Notes: a model not told the origin generated them from the letters alone. A DNA stretch of 64,000 nt from Zygnema cylindricum (GCA_037447655.1 JBBHKE010002624.1:197591-261590); one strand, 5' to 3'; shown: positions 1 through 12,754, numbered from the stretch's first letter. A program made the numbers and translations.

Positions 1-84
1 ACAGGTGAGAGGGAGAGAGAGAGGGAGGGGTTTGCGGCGCCTGAACAGCATGAAGCTCATGCAGAGTGTAAATACAGGTGAACT

Positions 85-3000
85 ATGAGGAGACTGCTTA
101 GAAACGACTCGGAAGAATCCTACCCCCAAGCACCCCCTTCAGCAGGAGGGTTAGGGGGAGGAGGAGGAGGTGGAGGCTGGGAGTCACCTTCCCCGGGCTC
201 GGCTTCAAGTGCTCAAACCTCTCCAGTCAACTCTAATTCTCTTCTTGCTTATCCGAAAAGTCAAAGTTTTTCCCAATCTGCAAATAAAGATTCGTCAGAG
301 GAGTATCAAGTGGACATAAATGTGAGACGTACTCGAAGTACGACAAGTCCGCGGCGTTTGGGGAGGGAGAGAGAGAGGGAGAGTGGACAGCGAGGGAATA
401 TTTTAGAAAGTAGACTTGTCGAGGAGAAGAGTCTTAGAGAAGGAGGAGGAGGAGGAGGAGGAGGAGGAGGAGGAGGGAATACTAAGATCAAGAGGACACA
501 GAGTATGCCGAGGGAAGTTGCTTCAAATATTGAACTGCAGAAGGGTGGAGGAGGGAAGGATGAGGGTGGGCATTCCTCAGTAGTCGATGCACCCTTGGAT
601 CTTTTGATGGGAATGGGGATGACAGGAGGAGGAGGAGGGGGAGGAGGAGGAGGAGGAAGAGGACAGAGAGAGGAAACTAATGTCAATGAAACAGTTGTCG
701 ACACACGCCTGATGCGATCGTTGAGTGAAAGGGGACAAGAGAGAGAGATTCTTGGAGGTAATGATCGAACACTGGTTCGAAATTTAACCGGGACAAGAAA
801 CGAGAAGGAGAAGGAGGAGTTTACTCAAGTTCCCATGGGAAAAGGAGCTTATTATTCTCCCAATGCGGTGTTACCTGTCGGAGTTGGACAGATCCCTTAC
901 GATTATAGTCCCTCTGGTTCTGTGGCGAGTTCGAGAATGCCTTATGTTGAATCCTCTCTCACTCCCTCTCCCTCTGGTCCCCCTATGAGTAGTAGAGATT
1001 TGAAGGCAGATTTGGCCGCTGCCGAGGCGGCCATAGAAGAGCTTCAAGCCGAGAGCGTTCAATGGCAAAGAACTTCCCGAAATTTAACAAGAGAGGTAGA
1101 GAATTTGAGACAACAATTAGCGGAAGCGATGACTCAAGACAGGGCCGCAGAGAGAGAGATCGAGGCATTGTCGATGGAGAGGGAGAGGTTGCAGTCAGAA
1201 GTGGAGAGATTACATTCGCTTAAATTGGACGAAGATGGAAATGGGGACGGTAGGAGGAATTTTTCGGAGATGGATGGTGGTCTACAGAGAGAGAACGAGA
1301 ACCTGTCTTTGCAGTTGAAGAAATTGCAGGTAAGTTGAAGTTTAATCCGACTGATGATGTTCGTTTTTATGCTTGTTTTTACGTTGAAACTGGTTGATTC
1401 TTAAATGTTCTGAAAGTGAAAAATGTGGGGAATGAGAGAAGAGAGTCGTGAAAATTGGAAATCTTTATTTTTAATAATGGGAAATTTCGATTTACCTTTT
1501 GCAGGATGCAAACAGAGAAATGCAGTTAACATTGGGAGATGCTGAAGCCATGGTGGAACAGTACAAAAAAGATTTAGAGGAACTTTTTGAGGCGAATAAA
1601 GATAGTGAAGGAGCATTGAAAAAGGCCCACCTTGCATTAGACGACAAGGAACAAGAATGGAAGGAGAGAATGAAAAAAGTCATTGATGCTCATAATCTTC
1701 TGGAAAAAAAACTGGCCGAGGCCGAAGGAAAGGGAGGACACGAACTGAAGAAAGATCCTGAGAACGGAGAGGGACAGGAGGAAGAAAACTTAGTTGAAGA
1801 ACTTCAAAGGAAAATCGACGATCTGGAGAGGGAGGCACAGGAATTGACCGAGGAGAGTTTACAATTGGCTTCAAATTTGAATAAAGCCGAAAAAGATTCG
1901 GAAATGAAAGGGGCAGTGATAGAGAGACTTCAAGCAGAGTTAGAGAAGGCGAGGGCCCAAACGGGAGGAACAAAAATTTTCTCAGGATGGGGAACTTCTG
2001 TAAGCACTAAAGCATTTGGAGCTCTGGGTGTCAGTCAGTCCACAGAGGGTGGAACTAATGTGATGACAGGTGGCATCGGCACAGAGAATGTCGGTGGAGG
2101 AGGAGGCATAGGAATTGGGGTTGGTGAGGCGGTTTTGGGGACTTTCGGAGTAGGAGGAGCTGCTGCAGTAGGAGTGGAGATGAATAGATTGAGAGCTCAA
2201 GTATTGGACCTTGAAAAGCAGTTAAAGGTGGCAAAAGAAGAGAGAGATGGGTCCTTGGGAGGGGTAGAGGATGTACAGAAATTGAAAAATAAACTAAGGG
2301 TTGCGGAAATGGCCATGCAGAGGGCACAAGAAAGGCTGAGTATTTTGGGAACCATAGATATGAAGGCAGAGGCTTTGGAAAAAGAGTTGAGAGAGAAGGA
2401 GGAGGAGTTGACGGGGCTGGTGAAGGGACGCGACGAGTGGGAGAAAGCGGTAAAGGAGCAGTTGGAAGAGATGAGAAGTGGGAAGGTAGAGGCAGAGAGG
2501 AAGGCGAGTGATGCTTCAGAGAAAGTAATCGAAATAGAAGGGAAATTGAAGTCAGTAGAGGAAGAAAATGTGGCGATGTTCACTAAATTGACTCTCCAGC
2601 TCAAAACCAAAAAGGATTTGGAAGAGGCGAATGCAGATTTGGCAAGTGAGAAAATGGATTTGGTTCACCGGCTGGGAGAAACGGACGACACTATGTCAAG
2701 ACTTCAGGAGAGAGTCGATTATTTGGAGAAAGAATTGCAAAAATTCGGAGAAGATTCGGGTATGGCTGTCTCTTTGAAGGCAGAATTAGACGCAAAGGTG
2801 GGAGGATTTGCACAAGAGAAACAAAATTTAGAGAAACAAATTCGAGTTTTGGAGGAACAGAAACGGTTATTGGAATCGAGAGTACAGGAATTAGAGTTAC
2901 AGCTTTCGGCTGTGACAGAGGAGTTCGAACAGGTGAGAGGAGGAGGAGGAGGAGGAGGAGGAGGAGGAGGAGGAGGGTATGATACTGGGGATTCCATGGA

Positions 3001-5757
3001 GCTGGAGTCCTTGAAAGCAGAAAGTAAAGTTGCAGCAAGGAGAGTGCAAGAATTAGAAGCACAAGTGAGAGTTTTAAGAGAAGAAAAGGAAGGAGTTCGT
3101 ATTGCGGCTTTAAAAGAGTCGGTTGCAGAAGCAGAGGACCTCGAAGGGTGGAGGGAAGGACTCGCACAAAGACTAGAAGAAGCTGTGGCTGTTAAAAATA
3201 AAGCTCTTGCAAGAGTGAAAGAGTTGGAGAGTGAGTTAGACGAGGCGGTCACAAAATCTAGTGTGGCTTCTGCAGAAAAAACAGAGGCAGAAACGCTAGT
3301 TTTGGGTATGGAGGGAGCCATAGCGAAGCTCCAAGTGGAGGTACAAGAGGCTCAGGCAGGAAGGAGGAGTGCTTTGGAGAAAGTGGGGGGATTAGAGGGA
3401 CAATTAGCGATGTTGATGGGCAACAGTCCTGTAGCGATAGGGAGAGTGGGAGGGAAGATAGGAGGAATGATGTCTCCAAAGGAGAAAGATGCAAATAAAC
3501 AAGTGGAGGAGTTGAGGAGAAAAATGGTGGCTTTGGAGGGAGAGTTACAGAGAAAAGCAGAGGCTCTCGCTTTTGCGGAAAAACGATTAGGAGAGAGAGG
3601 ATTGGAAACAGAGGATGTGATGTTTAGTCCTGGAGGGGGAGGGGGAACTATTTTAACGCGATCGAATCGGGTAGGACCTATGAGTCCCATTCCATTCAGA
3701 GATTCTAAGGAGGTTCTCAAGTTGCAAGACAGAATTCGCAGCATGGAGGTAAGGGGGACTGAAAAAACTTTACCTTTCTTTTACTCCCGTTTTTAATTTG
3801 TGCCTCTTTTATATGAGGTTTTGGAGGAAAGGCTCTGTGTATATGTAATAATTAAGCCCTATGATACCCTATTAAACCCTTATTACTATAATGGCTCTGT
3901 ATTTTTCATCGAGGACTGCAGAGTGAAATAAAGCACAAAGAGGCGAGGGAGAGAGATTCAGAGGCGAGAGAGAGGGCCTTACAACAGCGTTTGGAAATTC
4001 TTCAAGGAGGAGGACAAGTGCTTTCCCAAGTCGAAGAAGAGGTGAGCGAGGCGAACTTCAGAAATGAATGCATTCTCGCAGGTTTTTGTTCAAGGTGAGA
4101 AGAGAGAGAGAGAGGAGAGGGGAGATGGGAGTGGAGTGGAGATGGTAGCGTCTCAGTTCGCGAGTTCTTTCCACGAGTCAGTTCTGTTCAGTTGGGAAAA
4201 ATGCAGGGAAGCGGCAGCGATTGTATTTCTTCTCTCGGTACAGAAGTGAAGAGTAAAAATTGAGGAAATTAATGAGATGACGGAGGTGTGACATTGAAAA
4301 ACGGCTGTGATGGAAGAAGTGGGAAAACAGGAGGGAGAAGGAGAGATGTAGAACAATGAAACGAGAGGAGAGAGAGAGAGAGAGAGCTGAACTGGGAAGT
4401 TGAGAATCTCTAAACTAATTGTATTGTCTTCTTTTTTTGTTAATTGGACCAGGTCCTCCTTCTGCGGAACCAGTTAGCGAGTTTTTTGCAGAAAGAGAAG
4501 GAGCTCAGTTCCAAGATAAAGGAGCAGGAGGGCTTTCAAGCAGAGATGAAGAGGCTCCAACAGGTGAACCTTAAAATACCCTTAAAAAATCCCTGGAAAA
4601 CCCAAGTTTTCATATTTTGAAGGAACAGTTAGAAAACCCGGCGAGGAATCAATTTCAGAATTAAAAATTTGTAGGAAAAAGTAGGAAACTGTCAAAACGA
4701 GGAGGGAGAAGGAGAAACATACCTTTTTCCGCCTGCTCTATTCATGTCAAGATCAATGTTGAAAGAAATCGTCTCCCTCATCCTTTCAATTTTGAGTTGT
4801 GCAGTTCAAATTTATTATGGATCTTGGAGATAATCTACGTCATGACTTGTAGATTGCGACGTTTTCCAGTTTCGATTCCTTTTTTTTTATATTAAAACGG
4901 TCTATTAATACTGTTTATATTAATTATCAATTATTTGTTCAGGCGTACACCAAGCTTGAAAAGAAGCTGAGTCAGCAGCAGAGCGGTGCAGCTTCCGAGA
5001 ACCTTCTCGCCCGAGTAGCGGTTCTCGAAACAGAATTGGCAGAAGCTCTCGAAAACAATAACATGTATAAGGAGCAGTTGAAAACGTAAGTATCTCGAAA
5101 CTTTTTAAATCACAAAATTTTAGAAGATTGAAGTGTCCCTTGAAAACAAGAACGTGTACAAGGAGCAGTTGAAATATCTGGAAAATCCCAAAATCTCAAA
5201 ATGGTCTCTCGAAAGAAATAACATGTACCTTGGAAATATCTAAATCTCAAATTTGTGGACGAAAGTGTTTCCAAAACAAAATAAAAATCTCAAAACTTAG
5301 AGAGGTATCTTAAGAACAGATATGATGTACGATGTGGGGGAAGTTTTACCCACATTCTCATGAGCGATGTACAATTTCTTTTGTTTCTGCTTTAGAAAAA
5401 AAAAGTAGAAAGAAAATACAGCAAAATTGTAGCAAAATTGGAAGGAAAATTGTTAAGTTTTAGGGAAGCTTGTAATATTAAGGAAATATAATATTTTTTT
5501 TTTGCGTCTATTGTTTTTTCAGTGCCTTTGCTGACAAGGCAAATGTTGACTCGGCCGTGATGTCGAGTTTGGAAGACGCCGATTCCGTAATAAACAAAAT
5601 GTTAGAGTACAAACGAAGGTCAAACACAGCCGAGGAAGAACTAGTGAAAGAAAAAGAAAAATATATTGATTTAAGTGTAAGGTACTCAGAAGTGGAGGCT
5701 CAGAGACAGGAGCTCGTTACTGTGTTGAAAAGCTCCCGGAATGGACTGATAATGTAA
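85..5757 (+). CDS. Gene 1: long coiled-coil protein with polyglycine runs, six exons, family not recognised
   Basis: Exon model 85-1329, 1505-3748, 3922-4041, 4453-4563, 4943-5085, 5523-5757 (TAA at 5755-5757), 1,365 residues. Each intron starts GT and ends AG (donors GTAAGT, GTAAGG, GTGAGC, GTGAAC, GTAAGT; acceptors end TTTGCAG, CTGCAG, GACCAG, GTTCAG, TTTCAG). The reading frame is kept throughout: four phase-0 introns and a last phase-2 intron. ATG 85 was chosen because an in-frame TGA lies at 79-81. Residues 1 to about 300 are Ser/Arg/Gly-rich and look disordered, with Gly runs near 21-32, 119-131 and 181-191. From about residue 306 to the end the protein is Leu/Glu/Lys heptad-rich, typical of a long parallel coiled coil. 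It is broken by a Gly-rich linker at about 573-645 and a fourth Gly run near 892-905. No motor, kinase or membrane domain is visible. A cytoskeletal or tethering role is inference only. The last residues could differ if a further intron follows, because ATGTAAGT at the stop also resembles a donor. Confidence 0.75.
440..477 (+). repeat. GGA trinucleotide run encoding polyglycine (gene 1, exon 1)
   Basis: Near-pure GGA repeat in the coding frame that gives about 12 consecutive glycines. Part of a set of in-frame GGA runs shared by both genes of the window. Confidence 0.9.
624..660 (+). repeat. GGA/GGG run encoding polyglycine (gene 1, exon 1)
   Basis: In-frame GGA/GGG run giving about 11 glycines after a Met/Gly-rich stretch. 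A shorter, less pure run lies at 148-176. Confidence 0.9.
2937..2977 (+). repeat. GGA trinucleotide run encoding polyglycine (gene 1, exon 2)
   Basis: In-frame GGA run that interrupts the coiled coil. Directly before it, CAGGTGAGAGG resembles a splice donor, but I see no matching acceptor close by, so the run is kept as coding. Confidence 0.85.
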
Positions 5758-7620
5758 GTGAATACCGCAGAGAGTAACTCTTAATGCGGGGGAGTGAGAG
5801 GGGCGAGGAAGGGAGAGGGAGAGGGAGAGGGAGAGGGCGAGGATAATTTTCCACTTCATGGGTTTGCACAATCTATATCAGGTCTTTCTTGATATGACTT
5901 GCATAATAGTCGAGACTTTTAACTGTGTATTGTAGAAGTTCGGGCTTAATCTTTTCGAGTGAGAAACTCTCGATTCATCGGTTGTGGAACTTGGTAATAG
6001 AAAAAAAATACTTTTTCCAGTGAAAGAGCGTTTTATTTGTCTATTGTCTGTAGTATCTACTGCGTTGAAGTTTCAAATTGTCCTAGTAGTAGAAATTGTC
6101 CTCGTAAGTCTGGGAGGGGAAGGAAGTAACCAGCACTTTTATTATATCTTCTGTGCGCTGTTACTTCAATGAAGGAAAAACGCCCCAGTCACTAATAGAT
6201 GGGCTAAAATCTTTGGGTAATTGGAGGGAGGAAGGGAGGAGTGAGGTTCAAAAAATCTTTCTCCTCCCACTGTGGCCATCCATGGCTGTAACTTTTGTCC
6301 TATTCATGGACAACTTGTATCCTTCATCATCAGCTTTTTCAGTTCACTTCCGAGGAGGGATTTATGGCCCATTTTATTTTATGGAGACTCGTGTTGAACA
6401 GTGAGAGGTTAAGACAATTTTAGGGAATGGTAATGGATGGTAGGGAATAGAATGGGGGAAGTCGAGGATGTCTACTTGTTTGTCTTTTGTGCCACGAAAT
6501 CGAAGCAGATCATTGGTCTTTGATGTCTCCTAGGATTTAGCTGTAAAGTCAACAAAAGTCAACGTCAGAAGGCTATATAGTAGGAATACGAACTCCTGTC
6601 TGCTTTTGTGGCCAAATGGTTTTCCTTCTCGGGAAGATCCTCGAAAATAAAGCAATGTTGTGGTCTTCCCTTTGACTACTTTTTATCCATTCGATGTTCG
6701 TTTCACTTGTGACCAAGTGGATTTATGCGTTTAATCATTATTCATATATCATATATTTAATATGTGTTGTGGAATGAAAGTTTTATTATTATCTATGGAC
6801 GGTTGACGTGGAACGGATTTTGGGCATTCTCGACAGTAAGAATTGTACTATGGATTGTACTTGTAAGGTCTTGTCTTGTTAATACTGATGCATGTTACAC
6901 TGAGAGTCTTTACTAAGATTAATAATTTTAGCCCCGTCACGATTGTTCTGTCCACTGAATACAAAATACAAAGAGAACTATGCACATATCTGACCCCGCA
7001 AAGACTTATCCTCGAAATGAATAGCACAAAAAAAAGGGCTACCTGACTTCACAAGCAGTTCGTATTTAAAGTACTTGGCGGAAGTCGGAGTCTTTCGTGG
7101 CTTTTGCCAGTCTTTTGTCTAACCTTTCGTCCACTGTCTTTCACTACACTGTCATCCAGCCCTACGGATGTGGATTAGGCTTTTCTACGTGATCTCGATG
7201 CCTTATGGGCTTATGATTTGGAGTCGCCTTAACCTGTAAACTATTCTCTAAGCTCACTTAATTGCCAAAGTACAAAATCTGGATACATTCCTACACAAAT
7301 ATGCATTATTTTAAGTGGTTTAAAACCTTATAACTTCGTTCGCACGCCTCCAAATTTAGTAAAGTAAAATTTTATAGACTTCTTTAGTCTTATCAATTTC
7401 GATATTCATGATTTTTTGCCTGCAAACACCATCCAATCTAGCATTTGTGGTCAAAGTTGATAGAGTGGCACGTTAGAGCAAAGTCTCGGCGAATATTTAG
7501 GAATGTTCGTGCACCATGAGTTAAATATTGTGTAAAAAAATAACTATTGATTCATAAGGTAGTTAGCATTTTGCGCAAAGGTTGTATTTTCCCCAAGTTT
7601 GGTTTTTCAGTTTCTTTTTG
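5758..7620. other. Intergenic sequence downstream of gene 1, no gene seen
   Basis: AT-rich non-coding sequence with only short, composition-driven open frames. An AATAAA is present near 6646, about 890 bases after the gene 1 stop, too far to assign as its polyadenylation signal with confidence. A GGGAGA-type run lies at about 5810-5840. Confidence 0.5.
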
Positions 7621-8776
7621 GCTAAGGTGGACAAGGGATGCCAAGCTTGAAGCTTATGGTAGTGGAGGATTGAGCAGGCGTAGAACATAGATAATATAAA
7701 ATAGGTGACTTAAAAGTTAGCTCTAGAACGAGGCACATCGTACGAGAGAATACGCTCATGGGGAAAAATCGGAGGGAATGGACTCGAGAAGTTTGGATTT
7801 AATGGTCGACAACCTTATCCGAAAGTGATTCCAGGACACACACAACGGATTTCGTACCAAGGTTGGAGAGGACCGACAAAGAGGAGGAATAGAAAATTAG
7901 GCCTCGAAAATGAACAGTTCGAATGCGAAGACAATGTTTGGAATAGGAGCAACAGTTGTGGCAAAAACATAAGTATCCTTAACTAAAAGTTGAGTGACAA
8001 AAGTGAAAACAATAAGGCACCAACTTCGTTACTAGGCGTCGGGTGCCACAGACACCGTAGATAGTAAATCCAACCATTGTGCACAAACATCAAAGGACGC
8101 CCAAATGCAACTCGTAGGCCCACACTTGCAAGCAAAAGCCCCAAAACAAAACGAAGTGTGGAGGACTTCCATGAGACGATCATCAAAGGCAGAAAAAAAA
8201 TGAGACAAATCTTTGGGTGGGAAGGGAAGTGCGTTAAGGTAGGAGGGCCAGTGGGGGAAGCATCTTGTTAAAACAGTAAAAGCCACCTACAGATTGAGAA
8301 AGGTTATCAAGGTCGTCCATATCGATCAAAATTGTCCGAATAGCAAAATCAAGAAACCACGTCACATAAGTATCCGGACCAAGTGGGCACTCAACGCACG
8401 AATGTCATCGGGTGTAGTAGGAGTTTGAAAACCTTGAGGCGGATTAACGAGGTGACGAAACAGTACACTACAACGGTTTGGGAGAAAGGATAATCTCCCA
8501 AAAAATCTTAGGGTACCGTCAGCCACCAAACGGAAGAGGCAAGAAGGGAAAGTGGTACTGGAAGTGCCCAAAGCCATTAATAAGCAAATGAAAAACAAAG
8601 GTCATCAAGATGTGTCGAGCTCCGGTCGTGGTGGAAAAACAAACCAAATCATTATCAGCTGGCAAGGAGAGGTTTATGGTCGAGAAATAAAATTCTCGCA
8701 CAAAGGCGTTTTTTGAACAATTGGGGGCCAATCATAAGCTCCGAAGAAAAATAACCCTGCGATCCACCATGTTCAA
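7621..8776 (-). pseudogene. Decayed coding-like sequence, left of the solo LTR (unidentified)
   Basis: Several overlapping minus-strand open pieces (about 7983-8286, 8362-8598, 8519-8731), each 70-90 codons and broken by stops, with amino-acid-like composition but no motif I can assign. The stretch was continuous with 9705-10970 before the solo LTR inserted. It may be an old transposon coding region. Confidence 0.25.
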
Positions 8777-9699
8777 TGAAACTGTGAGACCTCCATAAGT
8801 CCTCAGAGTGGACAGCTTCCAAGAAGCCTCTAGGATAACCCTGACCCCTTTGTGTTTCATCAAGAACAATTGCCATCACCCCTGTGAAGGCAAGACTCCC
8901 CTGAGTCGATAACAAAAAGAATCTCTGAATTTGCTCCCCTGAGCAGTAAGTTATGGCTGGTTAAAGATGACCTTTATAGTTACAAGCTCTCTTAGAGAGA
9001 GGTACCTAAATATTACTAAGTCTTGGTCTGCCTACTCACGACTACCTACTACTAAACCCTAGTCCAATAAGAACACTATATAGTACAAGAAGGTACGATG
9101 GGCGATGTACTTATTGTACGGCCATTGTACGACATGGTCTACAAGGTGACATTTGCCAAATCGAAGCCATGGTTCCTCCTCCCATCTTCTCCGATATCAA
9201 ATAATGTGGCCCCACGTGGCACCGCGTGAGGCTATCCCCAAAGGCCGCCGAAAGCTTATTGTGGGTGGCGGCTGTAATGGTGGCCGTCCGATCAGTTGTA
9301 TTTATACGGCTTTGATTCGCTTCCATGCATGAATTGATTAATGCGCGTTTTCGTTAGTCTGTTGCGAATTAGTCTTTAAGATCAATAGCTATATATGCGT
9401 AAAACATACCAAGTGTATCGTTTCGTTAGTGCCTTAATGGATAAGGCCCAGGTCTACATAGTAATCTGCAGATCCTGGTTCAAATTCTGCCAGAAGTACT
9501 ATTTTACTAAAACTAGTAAAATACCTTCTAATTCATTCTGCCTCCTACTGAATGACGCAGCATCCATGGTCTGCCTTTGGTCCTCTCTTTCTCTCTCTTT
9601 ACATTCTAACTAAAATATAAAAGTGAACTATTAATTACCTTTTTCCAACACTCTATTTATTTTTCCAATACAGACCTAGAAAATACATAAATTTCAACA
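8777..9699 (-). mobile_element. Solo Ty1/copia LTR (A/B/D family relative), minus orientation
   Basis: Reads TGAAACTGTGAGACC at the left end and ends in CAACA, that is TG..CA when read on the minus strand. The left 250 bases match the 3' part of the LTRs of elements A, B and D (shared blocks CCTCTAGGATAACC, CCCCTTTGTGTTTC, TTTGCTCCCCTGAGCAG). No PBS, polypurine tract or coding sequence follows, so this is a single LTR left by LTR-LTR recombination. The flanks are TTCAA (8772-8776) and TTGAA (9700-9704), a possible 5-bp target duplication with one mismatch. It carries a tRNA-like module at 9424-9496. Confidence 0.8.
9424..9496 (+). other. tRNA-like module inside the solo LTR (antisense to the LTR)
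   Basis: CCTTAATGGATAAGGC matches the D-arm/A-box region typical of arginine tRNAs, and GGTTCAAATTC at about 9477-9487 matches a B-box/T-arm. The spacing is that of a tRNA. The anticodon stem is imperfect and the loop too long, so this is not a working tRNA gene. Similar modules occur at the corresponding place in the other LTRs of this group. Confidence 0.6.
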
Positions 9700-9704
9700 T
9701 TGAA

Positions 9705-10970
9705 GGCGTTGAAACATCGATTTGAATGATTAACCAATTCGGATGGAGATCCAACAACGTTTGAATCTAGTGGACCACGAGGTCACGACCCCCCAAATTT
9801 AGCACTCTGAACTACGTGAAATGCGAGTTGGAGTTGGATACCAAACTGGCCAAGAATCGGTGTACCAACCATTATCGCTATTAGTGTTATGGTAATCATT
9901 GTCACTCAAACTATCTTTTCTCCTTGCCCACTTAACGGATTTTTCATCCGACGACTACGATTGAGAGGAAAGATTCCCACTGTCCGGCGGTATCCATTCG
10001 AAAATTGGACAAGAGCGCACAAAGAAAAGATGATATAAGAGGTGAAGAAAACATTTTACACTAAAAGCGGTACGTGGTGTATCTCTCCTACGAAAATAGG
10101 ATGGATCCCCTCATTTGGCTAAGTGACGGGCAATAGGCTATACGCCGTGAGAAGGTCAAAAATCCGAGGGGGAACATGTCCACTAATAACAAAAGAACAA
10201 AGTCAAAAAAACATATCAAAACCCTAAACACCAGATTCATGAGGCAAAACATCGTGAAACAATTCGTAGACTCTACATGATGGACCTTTGTTGAAAGATG
10301 AGGAGAAGTGGTAAACGTCGTAACGAAAACATCTCAATGTAGAATAAGATACTTGGAAGGATTTAGGTGTTTACAAGGGGACAAGGGCACCAAATGAAGA
10401 GGTCGAAGGACCTCGACTGTCGTCGAAGACCGAGTAGCATAGGTGAATGGGTGGAAGGCTTCAACCGCTCGAGAAAACTCACCAACACGACCCAAATGAA
10501 AAGGTCAATCATAAGAGGATGGGTCATCTAATGGTTTAGATGGGCCACGAGGTGTTATGGAACAATTAGCAAGTCGACCCTGATTTTCAAAAAAAATCCC
10601 TTCTAATCATCTCTAATGAAATGCCTAACCTCGACATACCTCAGCTGTTGCATAAGACTTAAAAGCAGGGATAAATTGGATAGAGAGCTTGAACAGCTCG
10701 AGAAAATCCACCAACAGGAAACAAATGAAAAGGTCATCGATAAAGGGTGGAGCACGAGGCGTAAAGGATGCAACCAAAACACGATCGTCATGCTCAACAC
10801 AGAGGGCCTTCCAATCACCTCGAAGAAAACGCATACGAGAGGCTATAGTCCCTTGAACCCACCACCATGATTTGGGAAGTACCCAAAGAAAAAATACGAC
10901 AAAGAGGTGCCAAAAGAGATGTGTGTTTTATTTGAGAAAAAATGAAATTGATAAAGGTGAAAGGCGTCTT
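9705..10970 (-). pseudogene. Decayed coding-like sequence, right of the solo LTR (unidentified), with an internal diverged duplication
   Basis: Minus-strand open pieces at about 10603-10834 and plus-strand shadows, all broken. Segments at about 10440-10560 and 10640-10770 look like diverged copies of one another: both contain CTCGAGAAAA followed by CACCAACA and AAATGAAAAGGTCA. No domain can be named. Probably the other half of the sequence at 7621-8776. Confidence 0.25.
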
Positions 10971-11389
10971 AGATTAATATCTACACGACTATAAGGATAC
11001 ATGTGTATAACCACGGTACTTCATGTAAATTTTATCAAGAAAGACAAATATATAAGTTTTGGAACATGAGGCTCTCACTCAAATATAGATCAAGAAATGG
11101 ATCGGTTTAAACATTCCTCCAGATGGAGCCAATTATATTGTTCAATACCTTGATACGATACATAGGATACCACCTTCAAGCAGTCTTTTTACTTCAAGTA
11201 AATTGGATCAGTATAAAACAAATGTGGGTTTTAAAGTTAACGATTTTTTTTATAGCCCAGAGCATGCCGAAAGTACAAATTTAGTTCGTAAATTATAGTT
11301 CTTAGACTTTGAAACCTTTGAGCAGTGAGGGTAGGTTTGTAGTTTTTTAAGTTAAGTTTGTAAGTTGTAGGTTTTAAAAGGTCAGCGGA

Positions 11390-12200
11390 TGTCAGAAGGA
11401 GCGTGCGAGGATATTTCGGTCGACCTGCATACACGGTGGCGGAAGGTACATGGCGTGTACGACGTGTTGAATTCTCATCGCCTGTTCGTGGTGGATATTT
11501 TTTTTTACTTTTCACGTGTACAAATGGTACGTGACGAGTGTGAAGGAACTCTCCCCGCCGAAGAGAGTCTCGTCACACTGGACGACTTGCGTGATAGCTT
11601 CACGAATCTAAAAAAGTGAAAAATCCAACGGTCAATTCTTACGCCTATAATATTGGAGCCATCCAGAAAACATGTTTCGTCATGTTTCATCTGACAAAAA
11701 AAAAAATGGTACGACTTTGTACGAAATCGTACGGCTTCTAGTAAACAACCCCACTTTTCCTTTAATGGAACTTCACCCTAAAGGTAAGGTTCCATTAGAG
11801 AAAAAATGTCGTTGTTTACTGAAAGCCGTAATGTTTCGTACAGTGCCGTAAAAAAAAATGTTAGAAAAATAAGCCTATTGAATGACGGATTTGATTCTCC
11901 ACGTCTATAGTCGTAAACGTGGACCGTTGGATGCATAATCAGATACGCTATCGTCTGACACTTTCAGTTTGCAACAAGTGACCCGGAGTAGGTCAATTCT
12001 AAGCGCCTGAACGAATAACATCGTGCCTGGTGGAAAACTGAACAAATATCCACGACGACCGTGCGACCAGGTGGGTACACGTCGCATATGACATGTGCCT
12101 TTCGCCACGAAGGACGAGAGGCCACCGGAAGCCACGAGGAAATATTTGACGGAGGATATTGTTTCACGCTTTTGTTGCCATCCACGAACCATTCTAACAT
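11390..12200. repeat. Long imperfect inverted repeat (foldback-like)
   Basis: Two arms of roughly 380-400 bases face each other around a centre at about 11780. The inner 65 bases are well conserved: CGGCTTCTAGTAAACAAC at 11732 against GTTTACTGAAAGCCG ending 11828, with TTTAATGGAAC against GTTCCATTAGAG inside them. The outer parts are more diverged (GTGGATATTT at about 11490 faces AAATATCCACGAC at about 12040). No transposase is visible. No target duplication could be fixed because the outer ends are blurred. Confidence 0.5.
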
Positions 12201-12406
12201 TTTCGTACACTTTTACAAATCTTAAGTTTCGTCCGTCCGTACAGATTTTATTCAATACGTCGTGCGTGTCATTTTTTACCTTCGCTGGTGCAAATATGTG
12301 GTCACAATTTGCTTTCAGAGATTCTTTGAAGATTATCAAAATCGAATTCATCTATTACGTGGACAAATAAAAGTGTGCCACGCTAATATAACGTCGGTTA
12401 CTGACC

Positions 12407-12470
12407 CGACACAATGGAACGGTAGCTTCGGTAAACGAATTTTCGACGTTTACTGAGACCGCCTAATGGA
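12407..12470. repeat. Hairpin related to the core of the foldback
   Basis: GGTAGCTTCGGTAAACG pairs with CGTTTACTGAGACCGCC across a loop of about 9 bases. Both arms and the flanking AATGGAAC resemble the core of the inverted repeat at 11730-11830, so it may be a further fragment of the same repeat. Confidence 0.35.
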
Positions 12471-12754
12471 ACAACGCTCTAAGTCTACGGTATATACAGA
12501 CCAGTTATCGTTACAATATTTTATCGAAATATTGTACAGATATCTCGGTAAAACTACTGTAGTGATTATTTCCTTACTCTTTAATCAGTAGGATATATCG
12601 ACTATTGTTTGACCAGAAAAAGGTAATTATCGTTTGTCTGTAAGAGGCTACCAATACAAAATATTAATTTGAATAACAGTTTTTGTGTACGTCGGTTACA
12701 ATCTCGCATTGGCGCATCGGAAAACTGTCTATCCGATGCGATACGCATCATTGG

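Noticed and set aside
306-704. Minus-strand 132-codon proline-rich frame
   Set aside because: Antisense shadow of the polyglycine runs of gene 1.
2691-3321. Minus-strand frames of 158 and 200 codons
   Set aside because: Antisense of gene 1 exon 2, whose frame is supported by splice junctions on both sides.
4064-4249. 61-codon plus-strand frame in intron 3 of gene 1
   Set aside because: It overlaps the end of a supported intron-exon structure and has no motif; the splice model explains the region.
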